Source of the DNA: Methylovirgula sp.
GTDB taxonomy: Bacteria > Pseudomonadota > Alphaproteobacteria > Rhizobiales > Beijerinckiaceae
DNA: 7,044 bases
Direction of reading: 5' to 3'
NCBI GenBank assembly: GCA_030038595.1
Contig: JASHSW010000226.1
Span: 1-7,044 of the forward strand
The position numbers and the translations under genes are program-made. The notes under the pieces were generated by a model. That model did no database searches. It had not been told where the DNA came from and saw only the letters and a list, made by a program, of their open reading frames with translations. Shown in pieces: positions 6,371 to 7,044 of this stretch; position 1 is the stretch's first letter; the number at the start of each line of letters is the position of its first letter.

Positions 6371-7044
6371 ATGCGCAGAGAAGAGATCATCCATCTGTCG
6401 TCGATGCCGCTCGCCGGGCCGAGCTATCCGAAAGGTCCGTATCGCTTCGTCAATCGGGAATATATGGTGATCTCCTACGAAACCGATCCCGAGACCATTC
6501 GCGCGCAGCTGCCGGAGCCGCTTGCGCCGGTCGATTCGCCGCTCGTTCATTACGAATGGATAAGGATGCCGGATTCCTCGGGCTTCGGCGACTACACCGA
6601 AAGCGGCGTGGTGATCTCTTGCCGATTCCAGGGCGAAGAGATGAACTTCGTCGCGCAGATGTACCTCGACGACGATCCGCCGATCACCGCCGGTCGCGAG
6701 ATCTGGGGCTTCCCGAAGAAATATGCGCATCCGAAGCTGGAGATCGTGAAGGATACGTTGACCGGAACTCTGGGGTATGCCGGCCAACTCGTTGCCATGG
6801 GAACGATGGCCTATAAGCACGAGAGCATGGCCGGCAACGGCGAGCACACCACGGCCATTCTTTCCAAGACGCAGGTCAATCTGAAACTCATTCCCGGCGT
6901 CGACGGCAAGCCCGGTATATGTCAGCTCGTCGGCTATAATCTGAGCGACATTTCGGTAAAAGGCTCGTGGATCGGTCCCGGCCGGCTGCACCTCGTGCCG
7001 CACGTCAATGCGCCGGTCGCCGATCTACCGGTGCGCCGCATCGT
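6371..7044 (+). CDS. adc: Acetoacetate decarboxylase (C-terminus cut by window edge)
   Basis: It converts acetoacetate to acetone and CO2 through a lysine Schiff base. The 224 residues in view align with the remembered Clostridium acetobutylicum enzyme (244 residues) from the first residue onward, so only about 20-25 are missing. Shared landmarks are GPYRFVNREY with R29, YTESG with E77, MYLDDDPPITAGRE, and FPKK (114-117), in which K116 is the expected Schiff-base lysine and K117 the neighbour that lowers its pKa. Further matches are YKHE, the IPGVDG segment, and GPGRL before LPVRRI. All key catalytic residues are present, so an active decarboxylase is expected, although relatives with these folds can act on other beta-keto acids. 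It is cytoplasmic, with no signal peptide. It diverges from the patatin gene. A 3-hydroxybutyrate dehydrogenase or CoA-transferase nearby would support ketone-body metabolism, but none is in view. Confidence 0.93.
   Translation, partial: MRREEIIHLSSMPLAGPSYPKGPYRFVNREYMVISYETDPETIRAQLPEPLAPVDSPLVHYEWIRMPDSSGFGDYTESGVVISCRFQGEEMNFVAQMYLDDDPPITAGREIWGFPKKYAHPKLEIVKDTLTGTLGYAGQLVAMGTMAYKHESMAGNGEHTTAILSKTQVNLKLIPGVDGKPGICQLVGYNLSDISVKGSWIGPGRLHLVPHVNAPVADLPVRRI

Noticed and set aside
6308..7003. Leftward frame opposite adc (231 residues).
   Set aside because: It is antisense to a gene aligning along its whole length with acetoacetate decarboxylase and has no features of its own.

Overview
The window comes from a GC-rich, gene-dense bacterial chromosome. 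Gene style suggests an alphaproteobacterium, probably of the Rhizobiales: a patatin protein with a DUF3734-type tail beside an acetoacetate decarboxylase, a divergent second-type glucose-6-phosphate dehydrogenase, and a GH15 enzyme coupled to it. This placement is inferred from protein resemblance and was not tested by a search. I see no tRNA, rRNA, CRISPR array, insertion sequence or phage gene. No gene-free stretch exceeds about 135 bases.

Left part (1-4148), carbohydrate and redox. A GMC-family flavoprotein oxidoreductase is cut by the left edge and reads leftward. It diverges from zwf (glucose-6-phosphate dehydrogenase), which reads rightward. The short gap between them holds an imperfect inverted repeat that could be a shared operator. 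The zwf stop codon overlaps the likely GTG start of a GH15 glucoamylase/trehalase-like hydrolase, so the two are probably co-translated. A simple reading is that GH15 frees glucose from an internal alpha-glucan or trehalose, and G6PD oxidises it after phosphorylation, giving NADPH. No glucokinase, 6-phosphogluconolactonase or gnd is in view.

Middle (4149-5073). After a GC-rich hairpin comes a small unrecognised protein with one membrane segment. A hotdog-fold acyl-CoA thioesterase follows. It ends tail-to-tail, five bases from the next gene.

Right part (5079-7044), lipid and ketone metabolism. A patatin-like hydrolase reads leftward and diverges from an acetoacetate decarboxylase gene cut by the right edge. 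The 134-base gap between them holds a perfect 6-bp-arm inverted repeat. Thioesterase, acyl hydrolase and acetoacetate decarboxylase together suggest fatty-acid or polyhydroxybutyrate/ketone turnover, but this is inference from adjacency.

I found no clearly new multi-gene system. The points most worth a second look are the two divergent-promoter inverted repeats, the atypical G6PD motifs coupled to GH15, the cysteine cluster in the GMC protein, and the small membrane protein.
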